DNA from: Clostridiaceae bacterium | Lineage (GTDB): Bacteria; Bacillota_A; Clostridia; Clostridiales; Clostridiaceae | Length of the DNA stretch: 5,891 nt | Direction of reading: 5' to 3' | Assembly: GCA_029256485.1 (NCBI GenBank) | Contig: JAQSXU010000202.1 | Span: 1-5,891 of the forward strand | Shown here: one piece after another, positions 5,074 to 5,891 of the stretch | Layout: each line of letters starts with the position of its first letter | Position numbering within the stretch: position 1 is the stretch's first letter | Program-made: the position numbers and the translations under genes | The notes under the pieces: generated by a model | Seen by the model: only the letters and a program-made list of their open reading frames with translations | What the model was told of the DNA's origin: nothing | Database searches by the model: none

Positions 5074-5891
5074 ATGTTATATAAAAAATTTATAAAAGCA
5101 GATGAGGGGTTTCAATATTCAATTAATATTCAATATGATCTAAATAAATTAGATAAAATTAAGGGATATATTCCTACTAGTTCTTCAGTTGATATATTGA
5201 GAAATTTTTTATCTAGCTTTTTTTACGATAGTAAAGAAAGATCAAATATATTAATTGGGCCATACGGGAAAGGAAAGTCCCATCTATTATTAATATTACT
5301 AGCATTAATTTCATTAGATAAAGATATAGAAGAAATAAATATTCTGATTGAAAAAATAGGCAAAATTGAAGTGCCCATTAAAGAAATGATCAATGAAATT
5401 AGAAAAGATAATAAAAAAATTCTTCCTATTATAATAAATAGTAATTATTATGATCTAAATCAAGCATTCTTAATTGGACTAAAGGATGCTTTAGATAGAG
5501 AAGAGTTAAATGACTTAAAACCTAATACCTATTTTGATACAATTCTTGAAACTGTTACAATGTGGCAAAATGATTATCCAGAAACATTTAAACTTTTTAT
5601 CAATAAATTGGGAGAACAAGATATTTCAATAAAAGAATTTATTAGTAAAGTGAAAAATTATGATGAAAAAGTATATATAGTTTTTAAAAATATACATCCA
5701 CAAATAGCTTCTGGGATAGAATTTAATCCATTGATAAATGCAGATATTATAAAATTATACGAAGAAATTAATTATAAGTTATGTGAAACAAAAAATTACA
5801 ATGGAATGTTTATTGTTTTTGATGAGTTTAGTAAATTTTTAGAAGCAAGTATATCAAGAAATAATTCAAGAGATATAAAATTAATTCAAGA
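5074..5891 (+). CDS. Large P-loop ATPase, BrxC/PglY-like (N-terminal 272 residues, runs off right edge)
   Basis: The frame opens at ATG 5074, nine bases after the DUF4007 stop, with GAGG at 5063-5066 as ribosome binding site, and stays open to the window end. A Walker A motif, GPYGKGKSH, lies at residues 62-70, and a Walker B candidate, MFIVFDEFSKFLEAS, has its acidic pair at D250-E251. About 180 residues separate the two, much longer than in a simple AAA+ domain, which fits the large, insert-rich ATPases of the BrxC/PglY group. Upstream of Walker A is a segment with SSSVDILRNFLSSFF and SNILI, in the place where BrxC proteins have a short lead-in. In BREX these ATPases work with PglZ and BrxL in both marking DNA and blocking phage. 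Identification as BrxC rests on motif layout and on the upstream BrxP-like gene; another STAND or DndH/DptH-like ATPase is the alternative. The rest of the gene is not in view. Confidence 0.6.
   Translation, partial: MLYKKFIKADEGFQYSINIQYDLNKLDKIKGYIPTSSSVDILRNFLSSFFYDSKERSNILIGPYGKGKSHLLLILLALISLDKDIEEINILIEKIGKIEVPIKEMINEIRKDNKKILPIIINSNYYDLNQAFLIGLKDALDREELNDLKPNTYFDTILETVTMWQNDYPETFKLFINKLGEQDISIKEFISKVKNYDEKVYIVFKNIHPQIASGIEFNPLINADIIKLYEEINYKLCETKNYNGMFIVFDEFSKFLEASISRNNSRDIKLIQ

Noticed and set aside
1..5891. CRISPR array, tRNA, rRNA or intact insertion sequence
   Set aside because: No regularly spaced direct repeats, tRNA-like arms or transposase motifs were seen on either strand.

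Overview
The window is a very AT-rich stretch with AGGAGG-like ribosome binding sites and strong use of ATA, AGA and TTA codons. This fits a low-GC Firmicute, most likely Clostridium or a close relative; genus is an inference from composition and style. It reads as the left edge of a genomic defence island: a graveyard of broken genes on the left and the intact start of an operon on the right.

Positions 1-330 hold the first 29 codons of a leftward membrane protein gene with an extended -10 promoter, then a separate rightward promoter with a palindrome between its -35 and -10. This leads into a NERD-domain (PD-(D/E)XK-type) protein at 375-962. The NERD gene runs straight into a 25-codon shred of an unrelated SF2 helicase (motifs V/VI), and then into an unrecognised reading frame interrupted by an in-frame TGA. 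From 1419 to 2425 there is no intact gene. There is a leftward coding-like remnant (1472-1693), a 9-bp inverted repeat, and a rightward decayed gene (about 1884-2425) that can be followed through several frameshifts and stops. That decayed gene keeps a nuclease-like D...IEIE pattern and ends only 12 bases before the next gene.

From 2438 to the right edge lies a compact three-gene operon. The first gene is a 573-residue PAPS-reductase-like (PP-loop) protein with N-terminal zinc ribbons and a C-terminal two-cluster ferredoxin domain. The second is a DUF4007 protein, best started at a TTG two bases after the previous stop. The third is a large P-loop ATPase whose 3' part lies outside the window. 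A PAPS-reductase gene followed by a BrxC/PglY-type ATPase is the hallmark of type 4 BREX (brxP-brxC-pglZ-brxL), and PP-loop enzymes of this kind also drive DNA phosphorothioation (DndC/SspD). The reasonable inference is a phage-defence operon that marks DNA through sulfur chemistry rather than methylation. The PP-loop protein would be the chemistry module, DUF4007 a probable DNA-binding or adaptor partner, and the ATPase the motor. Whether pglZ and brxL follow cannot be seen here.
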